This document shows, one piece after another, positions 16,942-25,664 of a DNA stretch of 33,570 bases. The stretch is from Timonella senegalensis JC301. GTDB taxonomy: Bacteria > Actinomycetota > Actinomycetes > Actinomycetales > Cellulomonadaceae. Below the pieces are notes generated by a model that was not told the DNA's origin, searched no databases, and worked only from the letters and a program-made list of their open reading frames with translations. The stretch lies in contig NZ_HE978641.1 of the NCBI RefSeq assembly GCF_000312125.1, positions 41,738 to 75,307 of the forward strand, written 5' to 3'. Position 1 is the first letter of the stretch. Every line of letters begins with the position of its first letter. The position numbers and the translations under genes were made by a program.

Positions 16942-16953
16942 TACATTGGAGAA
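16942..16953 (+). promoter_or_regulatory. -10-like box just before the LLM oxidoreductase start
   Basis: TACATT (16942-16947), 6 nt, then ATG. GGAG is also present but only 2 nt from the ATG, too close for normal initiation, so a leaderless transcript is possible. The gap to divergent nnr is only 70 bp. Confidence 0.4.
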
Positions 16954-17940
16954 ATGAAATTCGGAACCTTCATTCCCCAGGGCTGGCGCCAGTCGCTGAC
17001 CGGCATCGCCCCAGCAGACCAGTGGAACGTCATGAACTCGCTCGCGCAGCGCGCAGACCAGGGCGACGTGTTTGATTCGATCTGGGTCTACGACCACTTC
17101 CACACCGTGCCTGAGCCCACGCACGAGGCCACCCACGAGGCGTGGAGCCTCATGAGTGCCTTTGCCGCAACCACTTCACGCGTGAAACTTGGGCAGATGT
17201 GCACGTGCATCGCCTACCGCAACCCCGCATACCTGGCCAAGATCGCCACCACCACGGACATCATCTCCGGCGGCCGCGTCCAGATGGGCATCGGCGCGGG
17301 CTGGTACGAGCACGAGTGGCGCGCCTACGGCTACGGCTTCCCCGGGGCCGGAGACCGCCTGCGTGCGCTCGAAGAGGGCGTCGAGATCATGGAGCAGGCC
17401 TTCACTACCGGAATCTCAACCCTGGACGGCTCGTACTACCAGGTCGACGGCGCACTGAACTTCCCACTTCCCCTCCACGAGGACGGCATTCCATTCTGGA
17501 TCGCCGGCGGCGGAGAGAAGAAAACCCTGCGCATCGCCGCCAAGTACGCCTCGTACACCAATTTCGATGGCTCACCGGAGGGCTTCGAACACAAGTCAAC
17601 GGTGCTGCGCGGACACTGCAATGACCTAGGCCGAGACTTTGATGCAATCACCCGATCGGCCAACTACAACGTGGTCATCGGTGAAACTGAAAAGGACGTG
17701 GCCGACAAGCTGGACTGGATCGAGGCGCACTACGCCAAGACCGTACCGAACTCCGCAGCCAAGGAACGCGAGAACTTTGCTAGTGGCCCTCTCGTGGGAA
17801 CTCCAGAGCAGATCAGCGAGAAGCTTGCCACACTCGAGTCTCTCGGCATGACCTACGCAATCACGTACTTCGTGGACTCGGCGTACGACACCTCGAGCAT
17901 CGAGCTCTTCGAGTCCAAGGTTGCGCGCAACTTCCTGTAG
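16954..17940 (+). CDS. LLM-class F420-dependent oxidoreductase
   Basis: A 328-aa luciferase-like monooxygenase-fold protein of the actinobacterial F420 type. It begins MKFGTFIPQGW and has the usual barrel segments: FDSIWVYDHFHTVP, a FAATTSRVKLGQMCTCIAYRNPAYLAK strand-helix pair, DIISGGRVQMGIGAGWYEHEW, and IPFWIAGGGEKKTLRIAAKYAS. Relatives transfer hydride to or from coenzyme F420 or use FMN; the substrate is unknown. It is a single gene, divergent from nnr and convergent with the carboxypeptidase gene. F420 use is inferred from family resemblance and is not proved by the sequence. Confidence 0.88.
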   Translation: MKFGTFIPQGWRQSLTGIAPADQWNVMNSLAQRADQGDVFDSIWVYDHFHTVPEPTHEATHEAWSLMSAFAATTSRVKLGQMCTCIAYRNPAYLAKIATTTDIISGGRVQMGIGAGWYEHEWRAYGYGFPGAGDRLRALEEGVEIMEQAFTTGISTLDGSYYQVDGALNFPLPLHEDGIPFWIAGGGEKKTLRIAAKYASYTNFDGSPEGFEHKSTVLRGHCNDLGRDFDAITRSANYNVVIGETEKDVADKLDWIEAHYAKTVPNSAAKERENFASGPLVGTPEQISEKLATLESLGMTYAITYFVDSAYDTSSIELFESKVARNFL

Positions 17941-17947
17941 CGCCCAC

Positions 17948-17967
17948 GTGAGGTGCCAGCGCCTCAC
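17948..17967 (+). terminator. Hairpin after LLM oxidoreductase gene
   Basis: GTGAGG (17948-17953) pairs with CCTCAC (17962-17967), 8 nt past the stop codon. Confidence 0.5.
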
Positions 17968-17976
17968 AACTCACTG

Positions 17977-18029
17977 ATTAACCGCGATCGAGTCACCTAC
18001 CAGCGGCAGGTGACTCGATCGTCGTTAAT
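17977..18029. terminator. Large intergenic palindrome, convergent pair
   Basis: 22-nt arms, 17977-17998 and 18008-18029, with a 9-nt loop and two mismatches. The outer part of the right arm reads GATCGTCGTTAAT, and the left arm begins ATTAAC. It probably ends both converging genes. Its ends match the palindromes at 4593, 28114 and 31797, while the core is different. Confidence 0.75.
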
Positions 18030-18032
18030 GTC

Positions 18033-18956
18033 TTAGGAGGTGTCCTGACGGGACCAGAGGTACTCACGCAGGGTGTGCCCAGACTCGTGAATTTCGCGGG
18101 CCCCATCGATGCCCATGTACCGAAAGTGCCAGGACTCATACATGTAGCACGTGGTCTCTGACTCGCCCTTGGGGTAGCTCAAGATGAACCCGTACTTCCA
18201 CGAGTTCTCAAGCATCCAGGCACCAGCCTTGGTATCGGCCCAGTCCTCGTACGACCAGGGAGCCCGGCCCTCGCCCTTGGAACGGACGTCGATGACCGTT
18301 CCCAACTGGTGCTCGGAGTGTCCGGCACGTGCGCTCGCAACGAGCGCGTGCTCCTTGTTCGTGGTGTTGACCCAACGCTGGAAGGTGACCTCTTGGTCCG
18401 CGTAGCTACGGTAGCCGGACTGGATCTCAATCGGGGCGCCGGCCTTTGCCGCAGCCTCCCCCATCTTCTTGAGGTCAGCCACAACAAACTCGCGCACCAT
18501 CCCGTTGCCGCGCAAGCCCGCCCGTCCAACGGACACCAGGTCGTTGGGCGCGTAGTCCTTGGGGAGCTTGTACGTGTAGTCAAGCAGGGTGCGGTCCCAA
18601 TCCTTGTACGCAACATACTTGGCGGGTGTACTTGTCAGCGAGCACGAAGGCAGCGGCGCTGACTTCTCCGTTTCCGGCTGCGGGGGTTCGGCTGGTTGGG
18701 CGTCTCCCTCATCTGCAAACCCAAGGTTGACATCTGTTGCCGCGCCCAAGGAGAACCGGTTGTCATCACGCGAGGACGAGTCCTTGTCACGTTCCAGCAC
18801 GGTGGCGCCGGAGTCTGACTCGGCACCTGGGTTGGCTCCGTTGGTCTGCTCTGCTGCCGGCGGAGCCTCTGGCTCCTCGGAGCCGAGGAACAGGGCCCCG
18901 GCGCCGATGCCCGCGCACAGGCCCAGTGCGGCTAGGTAGAAGGGTGTACTGCGCAT
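18033..18956 (-). CDS. M15-family D-Ala-D-Ala carboxypeptidase (VanY/LdcB type)
   Basis: A 307-aa exported peptidase. An N-terminal membrane segment (FYLAALGLCAGIGAGALFLG) is followed by a disordered acidic stretch to about residue 100. The catalytic M15B domain has the zinc and active-site motifs SGYRSYADQ, SEHQLGTVID (the S-x-H-x-x-G-x-x-x-D signature) and ESWHFRYMG. These enzymes trim the terminal D-alanine or related residues from peptidoglycan stem peptides outside the membrane. Whether it is lipidated is unclear (Cys14 lies within the hydrophobic segment). It starts 3 bp after acpS, with GGAGG 8 nt upstream, so the two are co-transcribed. Confidence 0.9.
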   Translation of the reverse strand: MRSTPFYLAALGLCAGIGAGALFLGSEEPEAPPAAEQTNGANPGAESDSGATVLERDKDSSSRDDNRFSLGAATDVNLGFADEGDAQPAEPPQPETEKSAPLPSCSLTSTPAKYVAYKDWDRTLLDYTYKLPKDYAPNDLVSVGRAGLRGNGMVREFVVADLKKMGEAAAKAGAPIEIQSGYRSYADQEVTFQRWVNTTNKEHALVASARAGHSEHQLGTVIDVRSKGEGRAPWSYEDWADTKAGAWMLENSWKYGFILSYPKGESETTCYMYESWHFRYMGIDGAREIHESGHTLREYLWSRQDTS

Positions 18957-18959
18957 GCC

Positions 18960-19310
18960 CTATCCCTCCGCAACAACCATTGCGGTGGCCACGGGGCCAT
19001 CATGTGACAGGGAAAGATGGAAATGCCGGACGCCCTGCTCTGCCGCGGCCTCGGCAACGGTCCCGACGACTTCAACCACGGGCCGGGCACCGGTCACACG
19101 TCGAATGATGGCGTCGTGCCACATGAGTCCGCCGGGCGAGCCGAGGGCCTTCACGATGGCCTCCTTAGCGGCAAAGCGTGCCGCGAGGGACTCAATCGGC
19201 ATGTCACGCTCGTCAGGGTGGAAGAGCTTTTCAACGAGGCGAGGGGTGCGCTCGACCGTGGCGCGAAAGCGCTCAAGGTCGACAACGTCGATTCCCACAC
19301 CGATGATCAT
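18960..19310 (-). CDS. acpS: Holo-[acyl-carrier-protein] synthase
   Basis: AcpS moves 4'-phosphopantetheine from CoA to the conserved serine of acyl carrier protein. The 116-aa protein has the two family motifs: [12 protein letters not shown] (magnesium-binding Asp) and [12 protein letters not shown], followed by [17 protein letters not shown]. The ribosome site AAAGGGA lies close to the ATG. It is transcribed with the downstream carboxypeptidase gene. coaA, which starts CoA synthesis, is about 2 kb away. Confidence 0.95.
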   Translation of the reverse strand: MIIGVGIDVVDLERFRATVERTPRLVEKLFHPDERDMPIESLAARFAAKEAIVKALGSPGGLMWHDAIIRRVTGARPVVEVVGTVAEAAAEQGVRHFHLSLSHDGPVATAMVVAEG

Positions 19311-19389
19311 GACTTCCCTTTAGTTTGGTGGTGACGCAGTTGTCCCAGTAGTTCACCTTATTGGCTGGGAGACCCGATAACAAGGAAGT

Positions 19390-19438
19390 ACGGCCCGATT
19401 CCGCACCGTGACTCGTTCACAGCACGGAATCGGGCCGT
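19390..19438. terminator. Terminator hairpin after glmS
   Basis: 14-nt arms ACGGCCCGATTCCG (19390-19403) and CGGAATCGGGCCGT (19425-19438), perfect, with a 21-nt loop. It sits 27 bp beyond the glmS stop codon and before acpS. T tracts are short on either strand. Confidence 0.75.
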
Positions 19439-19464
19439 TTCTCGCGGAAGCTAAGCGGCTCGGC

Positions 19465-21330
19465 TCACTCCACGGTCACAGACTTGGCAAGGTTGCGCGG
19501 CTGGTCAACGTCCAGCCCCTTGGCCCGGGCTAGTTCGGCCGCGAAGATCTGCAGCGGCACTACGTTCAGCAGCGGTGAGAGCAGGGTTGGGGCCTGTGGC
19601 ACCCAGAACACCTCGTCCGCAAAAGCCTCAACTGCGGTGTCGCCGTCCTCCGCGATGACCAGCGTGCGGGCGCCGCGAGCGCGGATCTCCTGGATGTTGG
19701 AGATGACCTTCGAATGCAGCAGGCCGCGGCCACGTGGAGAAGGCACGATCACGAACACAGGAAGCCCTGGCTCGATGAGCGCAATGGGCCCGTGCTTGAG
19801 CTCACCAGCGGCGAAGCCTTCGGCGTGGATGTACGCAAGTTCCTTGAGTTTGAGAGCACCCTCGAGCGCGATGGGGAATCCCGTGTGGCGCCCTAGGAAC
19901 AGCACGGACGAGGTGTCCGCCATCCAGTGTGCGATCTCCTTGACCCTGCCTGCGCGTTCGAGGACCTCACGGATCTTGCCCGGCATCTCGCGCAGTTCCG
20001 CAAGCATCTTCTGGATCTCGTCACGGAACATGTTGCCGCGCAGTTGCGCAAAGTACAGGCCCAGCAGGTAGGTCGCCGTGATCTGGGAGACAAACGCCTT
20101 GGTCGATGCCACGGCGATCTCCGGTCCCGCGTGCGTGTACAGCACTGCGTCGGCCTCGCGCGGGATCGTTGAACCGTGGGTGTTCACGATCGCGATGACT
20201 TTAGCGCCCTGTTCCTGCGCGTGGCGCACTGCCATGAGCGTGTCCATGGTTTCGCCCGACTGCGAGATCGCCACCACGAGGGTTCTGGTCGTGACGATGG
20301 GATCGCGGTAGCGGAACTCGTGTGCGAGCTCCACCTCCACGGGGATGCGGCACCAGTGCTCGATTGCGTATTTGGCCACGTGGCCCGCGTAGGCAGCCGT
20401 GCCGCACGCAACCACGATGATCTTGTCTATGGCACGCAACACGGACTCGTCGATGCGCAGATCGTCGAGAATCAGGTCGCCGTTCTCGTCAACGCGACCC
20501 AGGAGCGTGTCGGCAACCGCCTGAGGCTGGTCGTCGATCTCCTTGGCCATGAACGACCAGTAGCCGCCCTTTTCGGCTGCTGCCGCGTCCCAGTCCACGG
20601 TGTAGCGGTTCAGTTCCACAGGCTCGCCCGCGAAGTTGATGACCTCAACGGAGTTCGGGGTGATCGTGACGATCTCGTCCTGTCCGAGTTCCAGCGCCTC
20701 TCGGGTGTGCGAGATAAACGCTGACACGTCAGAGCCGAGGAAGTTTTCCCCGTTGCCCAGGCCAACCACTAGTGGCGAGTCGTGGCGCGCGCCAACAACA
20801 GTGTCGGGCTGGTCTGCATGCACGGCAAGGAGCGTAAAGGTGCCCTCCAAGCGCTGGGCCACGCTGCGCATCGCCTGCGTCAGATCGCCCGTGGCCAGGA
20901 ATTCCTGGCCGAGCAGGTGCGCAGCCACCTCGGTGTCTGTCTCTGAGGTGAACACGATGCCCTGCGCTGCAAGCTCGGTGCGCAGCTTGAAAAAGTTCTC
21001 GATGATGCCGTTGTGGATCACCGCAAGCTTTCCGTCGAGCGCCTGGTGCGGGTGCGCGTTGACGTCGCTCGGGCGCCCATGCGTCGCCCACCTGGTGTGC
21101 CCGATTGCTGCGGTCGCATCCGCAGACGGGTGCGCAGCCAGTTCCTCGCGCAGGTTGATGAGTTTGCCCGACTTCTTGGCCACCTCAACGTGTCCGGCTC
21201 CAGGCCGCACGAGCGCGATGCCCGCAGAGTCGTAGCCGCGGTACTCCAAGCGGCCGAGCCCCTCAAGTACGACGTCCTGTGGACGGCTCGAGGGCACCAC
21301 GGATCCTACATATCCAACAATTCCACACAT
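19465..21330 (-). CDS. glmS: Glutamine-fructose-6-phosphate aminotransferase (isomerizing)
   Basis: GlmS makes glucosamine-6-phosphate from fructose-6-phosphate and glutamine, the entry step to UDP-GlcNAc and peptidoglycan. The 621-aa protein starts MCGIVGYVGS, with Cys2 the glutaminase nucleophile. The class II amidotransferase domain covers about 1-225 (IGHTRWATHG; NGIIENF). Two SIS domains follow: VACGTAAYAGHVAKY and SQSGETMDTL in the first, FLGRHTGFPIALEGALKLKE in the second. It ends with the family tail NLAKSVTVE. GGAGGA lies 11 nt before the ATG. Its product is the substrate of GlmM, encoded 3 kb away. Confidence 0.97.
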   Translation of the reverse strand: MCGIVGYVGSVVPSSRPQDVVLEGLGRLEYRGYDSAGIALVRPGAGHVEVAKKSGKLINLREELAAHPSADATAAIGHTRWATHGRPSDVNAHPHQALDGKLAVIHNGIIENFFKLRTELAAQGIVFTSETDTEVAAHLLGQEFLATGDLTQAMRSVAQRLEGTFTLLAVHADQPDTVVGARHDSPLVVGLGNGENFLGSDVSAFISHTREALELGQDEIVTITPNSVEVINFAGEPVELNRYTVDWDAAAAEKGGYWSFMAKEIDDQPQAVADTLLGRVDENGDLILDDLRIDESVLRAIDKIIVVACGTAAYAGHVAKYAIEHWCRIPVEVELAHEFRYRDPIVTTRTLVVAISQSGETMDTLMAVRHAQEQGAKVIAIVNTHGSTIPREADAVLYTHAGPEIAVASTKAFVSQITATYLLGLYFAQLRGNMFRDEIQKMLAELREMPGKIREVLERAGRVKEIAHWMADTSSVLFLGRHTGFPIALEGALKLKELAYIHAEGFAAGELKHGPIALIEPGLPVFVIVPSPRGRGLLHSKVISNIQEIRARGARTLVIAEDGDTAVEAFADEVFWVPQAPTLLSPLLNVVPLQIFAAELARAKGLDVDQPRNLAKSVTVE

Positions 21331-21631
21331 AAAAAGCTGAGTCCTCCCTGGGCCTAGGCCCTACTCACGCTGTAGTTCGCGCCCTACCAAAGAGGCAGTG
21401 GCGCACGGCGTTACTCGACTCATTGGGCCCTCCAGTGGAGGACCGGTGTGAATGCGGGGTAACGGTACATTCTACAGTTCCTCCGGACCGCGAAACTGGC
21501 TCAGATCCGCGGAAATTCGCTACAGAATCGCGGTTACTTGCGTAGGTTTTTTGCACTCGGGCACGTGTAACCACCCCTGGCCGGCATCACAGTTAGACCT
21601 GAAAGGCCACTGTGCGGCATGATTTTGTCTG
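21331..21631. other. Divergent glmS/coaA intergenic region
   Basis: 301 bp without a gene. It holds a small hairpin (CCTCC-AGT-GGAGG near 21430), the palindrome GGGCCTAGGCCC near the glmS start, and a minus-strand TAGAAT (21469-21474) that could be a glmS -10 box. No glmS ribozyme pattern is seen. coaA lacks a Shine-Dalgarno sequence. Confidence 0.5.
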
Positions 21632-22582
21632 ATGCCTAATTCACTTGCCCCCGCATCCCCGTACGTCGACCTCGACCGCCAGGCCTGGCAGCGGCTCTCA
21701 GAGTCGACCCCGCTGCCGCTGACGGACCAAGATGTCGAGCGCCTCGCCGGCCTGGGAGACCCCATCGACCTCGCGGAGGTCGACGCGATCTATCGGCCCA
21801 TCTCGCGACTTCTCAACCTATACGTGGGCGCGACCAAGCGGCTCAACACCGCCACGGACACGTTCCTGCGGGAAGAGTCCGGTGGGACCCCCTACGTGAT
21901 CGGCGTGGCCGGCTCGGTTGCCGTGGGTAAGTCCACGACCGCCCGAGTCCTGCGCGAAATGCTCGCGCGCTGGCCAGACACCCCGCGCGTGGACCTGATC
22001 ACCACTGACGGGTTCCTCTACCCCAACGCCGAGCTCGAGCGTCGCGGCATCATGAACCGCAAGGGCTTCCCCGAGTCCTACGATCGCCGCGCACTGACCC
22101 GCTTCCTCATGAAGGTCAAAGCAGGCCGCGCTACTGTCCAGGCGCCCGTGTACTCACACCTGACGTACGACATCGTCCCCGGCGAGTACCAAACGGTCAA
22201 CAAGCCGGACGTCCTCGTCATCGAGGGTCTCAACGTCCTGCAGCCTGCGCGCCCAAGCATGGGCGGGCGTTCCAACTTGGCGGTCTCCGACTTCTTTGAC
22301 TTCTCCATCTACGTGGACGCCAAGACCCAGGACGTCAAGCGCTGGTACGTGGACCGCTTCCTATCCCTGCGGGACACTGCGTTCTCCCACCCGGACTCGT
22401 ACTTCAAGCGCTATGCGGACCTCTCTGACGAGGAAGCAATCGCAACTGCCGAGCGCATCTGGGAAGAGATCAACGAGCCCAACCTCATCGAGAATGTCCT
22501 CCCCACCCGCTCGCGCGCGTCACTGGTCCTGACCAAGGGCGCGGACCACTCCGTGGAGCGGGTCCGCTTGCGCAAGCTGTAG
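21632..22582 (+). CDS. coaA: Pantothenate kinase, type I
   Basis: CoaA phosphorylates pantothenate with ATP, the first and controlling step of CoA synthesis. The 316-aa protein matches the bacterial type I enzyme in length and motifs: Walker A GSVAVGKS (residues 94-101), [13 protein letters not shown] with its catalytic Asp, [40 protein letters not shown] and [11 protein letters not shown]. The [11 protein letters not shown] and C-terminal [12 protein letters not shown] parts are also present. No ribosome site precedes the ATG; a weak CATGAT 8 nt upstream may be a -10 box. It stands alone between divergent glmS and a convergent DedA gene. Confidence 0.96.
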   Translation: MPNSLAPASPYVDLDRQAWQRLSESTPLPLTDQDVERLAGLGDPIDLAEVDAIYRPISRLLNLYVGATKRLNTATDTFLREESGGTPYVIGVAGSVAVGKSTTARVLREMLARWPDTPRVDLITTDGFLYPNAELERRGIMNRKGFPESYDRRALTRFLMKVKAGRATVQAPVYSHLTYDIVPGEYQTVNKPDVLVIEGLNVLQPARPSMGGRSNLAVSDFFDFSIYVDAKTQDVKRWYVDRFLSLRDTAFSHPDSYFKRYADLSDEEAIATAERIWEEINEPNLIENVLPTRSRASLVLTKGADHSVERVRLRKL

Positions 22583-22613
22583 GGGAACGCAACCAGAATC
22601 GTCAAAAATAAAG

Positions 22614-22642
22614 AGGTGGCCGGCACTATGTGCCGGCCACCT
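22614..22642. terminator. Bidirectional terminator between coaA and DedA gene
   Basis: AGGTGGCCGGCA (22614-22625) and TGCCGGCCACCT (22631-22642) pair perfectly around CTATG, flanked by A and T tracts. The arm shares GTGGCCGGCA with the terminator at 8529. Confidence 0.88.
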
Positions 22643-22658
22643 TTGCGTTGGGATTTAC

Positions 22659-23402
22659 TCATTCACAACGATCGTGCCCACCCTGCTCCGAATAGTTGCC
22701 CTCGGCGCGTGGGGCTGAGCGTCGGGGTGTCGACGCAACGCTTTCCAGTTGCTCCATGCCCGCACCAAACGTATGCCCGCGCCTGTGCCCAAAAGAGAGC
22801 ACCTGGCGAAGCACTTGGTCCACGAGGAAGCCCACGAGCACACCACCCGCAACGCCCACACCCACAGCAATGACGGCGTGGCCCTTGAGCCAGGCCCCTG
22901 CTCCGACACCGATGAGTGAAGAGTACGCGGCCCACGTGAGTGCGGCGGTCGCCGCAAAGAACGCAAACGCCCGGAACGGGAAGCCCATGCGTCCGGCCGT
23001 GAAGTTGACTGCAACGCGTCCCACGGGGATGTATCTGGCCGAGATAATCACAGGTGCGGGGCGGCGCATGATCGTGCGCTCGGCCCACGCGAGCATTCGA
23101 GCAATCTTGGGTCTGTGGAACACTGCGTAATCACGCTTGCCCAACTTTCGACCTATGAGGAACGCGCACAGGTCACCCGTCAGCGCCCCAAGAATCGCAA
23201 CCGTAAACACCAGCCAGATGTTGGGAGATCCCGCGCTCATCGAGAGCGCAATGACCCCAATGACGAGCGATTCAGAGGGAAAGATCGGTAGGATTCCATC
23301 GAGTGCAATGAATGCCCACAGCACAAGGAACAGCCACGGAGAACCCTCAAACGTGGTGGCAAAGTCGATGAGAGCATCGTTGACCAGGGAAAGCCATTCC
23401 AT
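22659..23402 (-). CDS. DedA-family membrane protein
   Basis: A 247-aa integral membrane protein of the DedA/SNARE-associated family, whose members move lipids such as undecaprenyl phosphate or phosphatidylethanolamine across the membrane. It has the family's re-entrant motifs: an acidic residue in ALDGILPIFPSESLVIG, GALTGDLCAFLIGRKLGKR, and the arginine pair in ISARYIPVGRVAVNFTAG. About five hydrophobic segments are visible, and the last 50 residues are hydrophilic and basic. Position downstream of def (15-bp gap) implies a shared transcript. A role in recycling the carrier lipid for peptidoglycan would suit the neighbours, but that is inference. Confidence 0.9.
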   Translation of the reverse strand: MEWLSLVNDALIDFATTFEGSPWLFLVLWAFIALDGILPIFPSESLVIGVIALSMSAGSPNIWLVFTVAILGALTGDLCAFLIGRKLGKRDYAVFHRPKIARMLAWAERTIMRRPAPVIISARYIPVGRVAVNFTAGRMGFPFRAFAFFAATAALTWAAYSSLIGVGAGAWLKGHAVIAVGVGVAGGVLVGFLVDQVLRQVLSFGHRRGHTFGAGMEQLESVASTPRRSAPRAEGNYSEQGGHDRCE

Positions 23403-23417
23403 GCGTCGTGGACCCTC

Positions 23418-24059
23418 TTACGCGCGCTGCGCTACGGGGAAGTCGAGGGCGCTGGCCGCAGCATCCGGATCCGTGGACTGCGACCACAGCGCAACAAGGT
23501 TGTCTGTGGAGGACAGAGACCGGGTCTCCGCCTTGTCCACGTACACAATCCCGTACAGGTGGTCAGTCTCATGCTGGGCGATCCGTGCTGGCCAGCCGGT
23601 GAGGACCTCGTCAACCTCCTCGCCGTTTTCGTCCGTGGCAAGCAGGCGAACCTGGTGTGCGCGTGCGACTACGCCCTGGTAGCCCTCGAATGACAGACAG
23701 CCCTCATAGAAGCTCACTTCCCTCTCCCCCACAGGCTCATAGCGGGGGTTAATGATGACCCGGTACTCGAACGCCGTGCGCTCACGGGTGTCCTCGGGGT
23801 TGTCCGTTCCTGGATCCCGCATGACCGCAATCTTGAGGGGAACGCCCACCTGAGGTGCTGCGACCCCTACGCCTGGGGCGTCGAGCATGGTCATGTGAAG
23901 TGCGTGAAGGAAGTCAGGAAGGAGATCTCCCAGTTGCCCTTCATAATCGGCCGCCTCGGCTCGCAGAACGGGCTGCCCCAACTGAACCAAGGGAAGAATG
24001 CCGTCTGGGTGGGCCTCAAGCAAAGCGGAAACGAAAGCGCGGAGATCTGTGGTGCTCAT
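23418..24059 (-). CDS. def: Peptide deformylase
   Basis: Def removes the formyl group from new proteins at the ribosome. All three motifs are present: motif 1 GVGVAAPQVG (usually GxGLAAxQ, so Leu is replaced by Val), motif 2 EGCLS with the metal-binding Cys, and motif 3 QHETDHLYG with the two metal-binding His and the catalytic Glu. From the ATG at 24059 it has 213 aa. A longer frame to 24113 crosses a hairpin and adds residues that are not family-like, so I did not use it. An N-terminal stretch of about 20 residues precedes the usual start of the domain. Ribosome site weak. Confidence 0.95.
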   Translation of the reverse strand: MSTTDLRAFVSALLEAHPDGILPLVQLGQPVLRAEAADYEGQLGDLLPDFLHALHMTMLDAPGVGVAAPQVGVPLKIAVMRDPGTDNPEDTRERTAFEYRVIINPRYEPVGEREVSFYEGCLSFEGYQGVVARAHQVRLLATDENGEEVDEVLTGWPARIAQHETDHLYGIVYVDKAETRSLSSTDNLVALWSQSTDPDAAASALDFPVAQRA

Positions 24060-24081
24060 TACGCAAGTTTCCCACACGACA

Positions 24082-24121
24082 AAGCGCCCATGAAACGGTG
24101 ACCACCGAATCATGGGCGCTT
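24082..24121 (-). terminator. Nested hairpin between glmM and def
   Basis: AAGCGCCCATGA (24082-24093) pairs perfectly with TCATGGGCGCTT (24110-24121). Inside the 16-nt loop CGGTG-AC-CACCG forms a second stem. It lies about 105 bp beyond the glmM stop codon and 23 bp before def. Confidence 0.75.
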
Positions 24122-24226
24122 GTTCACAAACGTTCTACCGCGCGAGCGCTATTGTGCCTACGGGTTAGGCTGTTCATCTGGCTCTCGCAACTCAATCTCA
24201 CGAGACACTGGAGACGTGCCCCAAGG

Positions 24227-25573
24227 TCAGAGTGCGAGCTCCGCCAGCACGACGTCCGCGAGCTTCTGGCAGACCATATCAGCCTGCTCCTGCGAGCTGG
24301 CCTCAACCATCACGCGCACAAGAGGCTCCGTGCCCGAAGGGCGGAGCAGCACGCGGCCGGTGTCCCCCAGGAACTTCTCGGCCTGCTTGACGGCGTCGGC
24401 GACAACCTCGTTCGTAGCGGCGCTTGCCTTGTCCACACCCTTCACGTTGATGAGTGACTGTGGAAGCGACTGGATCTCGCTCACGAGTTCACTCATCTTC
24501 ACGCGCTTCTCAGCCAATCGGGAGAGTAGGTGAAGTGCGGTCAAGACACCGTCACCGGTGGTCGAGTAGTCGGTCAGCAGGACGTGTCCGGACTGCTCGC
24601 CGCCAAGCGAATATCCGCCCTTGCGCATTTCCTCGAGCACGTAGCGGTCGCCTACAGCCGTGTTGATCGTCTTGATGCGGTTCGCGTTCATCGCAAGTTT
24701 GAGGCCAAGGTTCGACATGACAGTCAGAACGAGGGTGTCGTTCTTGAGCGTTCCGTACTCCTTGTGGGCCAGTGCGAGGGTACCCATGATCTTGTCGCCG
24801 TCGATCACGTTGCCCTCCTCGTCTGATGCGATGCAACGGTCCGCGTCGCCGTCGAACGACACACCAGCATGCGCCATGTGTCCAACAGTCGCGGAGGCCA
24901 TACGGCGGGGTGCGGTCGCGCCGTACTCGTGGTTGATGTTGATGCCGTCTGGCTCAGCACCGATCACGATGACCTCGGCGCCGGCGCGGCGGAGAGCCTC
25001 GGGCCCAACGGTGGACGCGGAGCCATTCGCGCAGTCAACCACAACCCGAAGGCCCTGCAGCGAGTAATTCACGGTGCTCACCAGGTGATCAACGTACTTG
25101 TTGATTGCGTCGAGGTCCGTGGTGATGCGTCCTACGTCTGCGCCGGTTGGGCGCTGCCAGGACTCACCCATGTAGGCGGCAATCTGGTCTTCGATGTCGT
25201 CCTCAAGCTTGTAGCCGTGACGGTCAAAGAACTTGATGCCGTTGTCCTGCATCGGGTTGTGGGATGCGGAAAGCATGACGCCCAGGTCCGCGTTCATCTC
25301 GCCGGTGAGGTACGCAACCGCTGGGGTGGGCAGGACGCCAACGTCGATGACGTCCACACCCGCCGAGGCAAGACCAGCACATACGGCGGCAGAGAGGAAC
25401 TCTCCCGATGCTCGCGGGTCACGCCCAACGATTGCGCGTGGGTGCCCGTCTGCGAACTCCCCGCGCAGGGCGAGAACGTGAGCTGCTCCAACGGCTAGGT
25501 CGAGAGCGAGTTCCGCGGTGACATCTCGGTTTGCGAGGCCGCGGACACCGTCCGTACCAAAAAGACGTGACAT
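24227..25573 (-). CDS. glmM: Phosphoglucosamine mutase
   Basis: GlmM converts glucosamine-6-phosphate to glucosamine-1-phosphate for UDP-GlcNAc synthesis. The 448-aa protein shows the family motifs in order: RLFGTDGVRGLAN at the start, the active serine in MLSASHNPMQDNGIKFF, the metal loop DGDADRC, the sugar-binding GGEQSGH and the phosphate-binding RPSGTEPLVRV near the end. AAAGGA lies a few bases before the ATG. The gap to rpsI is 91 bp and contains the rpsI terminator plus a possible glmM promoter (TTGTTC and TAAGTT, 19 nt apart). Confidence 0.97.
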   Translation of the reverse strand: MSRLFGTDGVRGLANRDVTAELALDLAVGAAHVLALRGEFADGHPRAIVGRDPRASGEFLSAAVCAGLASAGVDVIDVGVLPTPAVAYLTGEMNADLGVMLSASHNPMQDNGIKFFDRHGYKLEDDIEDQIAAYMGESWQRPTGADVGRITTDLDAINKYVDHLVSTVNYSLQGLRVVVDCANGSASTVGPEALRRAGAEVIVIGAEPDGININHEYGATAPRRMASATVGHMAHAGVSFDGDADRCIASDEEGNVIDGDKIMGTLALAHKEYGTLKNDTLVLTVMSNLGLKLAMNANRIKTINTAVGDRYVLEEMRKGGYSLGGEQSGHVLLTDYSTTGDGVLTALHLLSRLAEKRVKMSELVSEIQSLPQSLINVKGVDKASAATNEVVADAVKQAEKFLGDTGRVLLRPSGTEPLVRVMVEASSQEQADMVCQKLADVVLAELAL

Positions 25574-25617
25574 GTGCTTCCTTTAGTTAACTTACCTGCG
25601 TAACTACCATAAAGAAC

Positions 25618-25650
25618 AAAGGCCCCGATGGCAGTGCCATCGGAGCCTTT
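25618..25650 (-). terminator. Terminator of rplM-rpsI operon
   Basis: AAAGGCCCCGATGGCA (25618-25633) and TGCCATCGGAGCCTTT (25635-25650) pair with one mismatch. It begins 14 bp beyond the rpsI stop codon and ends in short A/T tracts. Confidence 0.85.
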
Positions 25651-25664
25651 GCAGAGGCTGAAAA

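Noticed and set aside
21331..21631. A glmS ribozyme upstream of glmS
   Set aside because: No ribozyme core pattern is visible, and the element is typical of Firmicutes.
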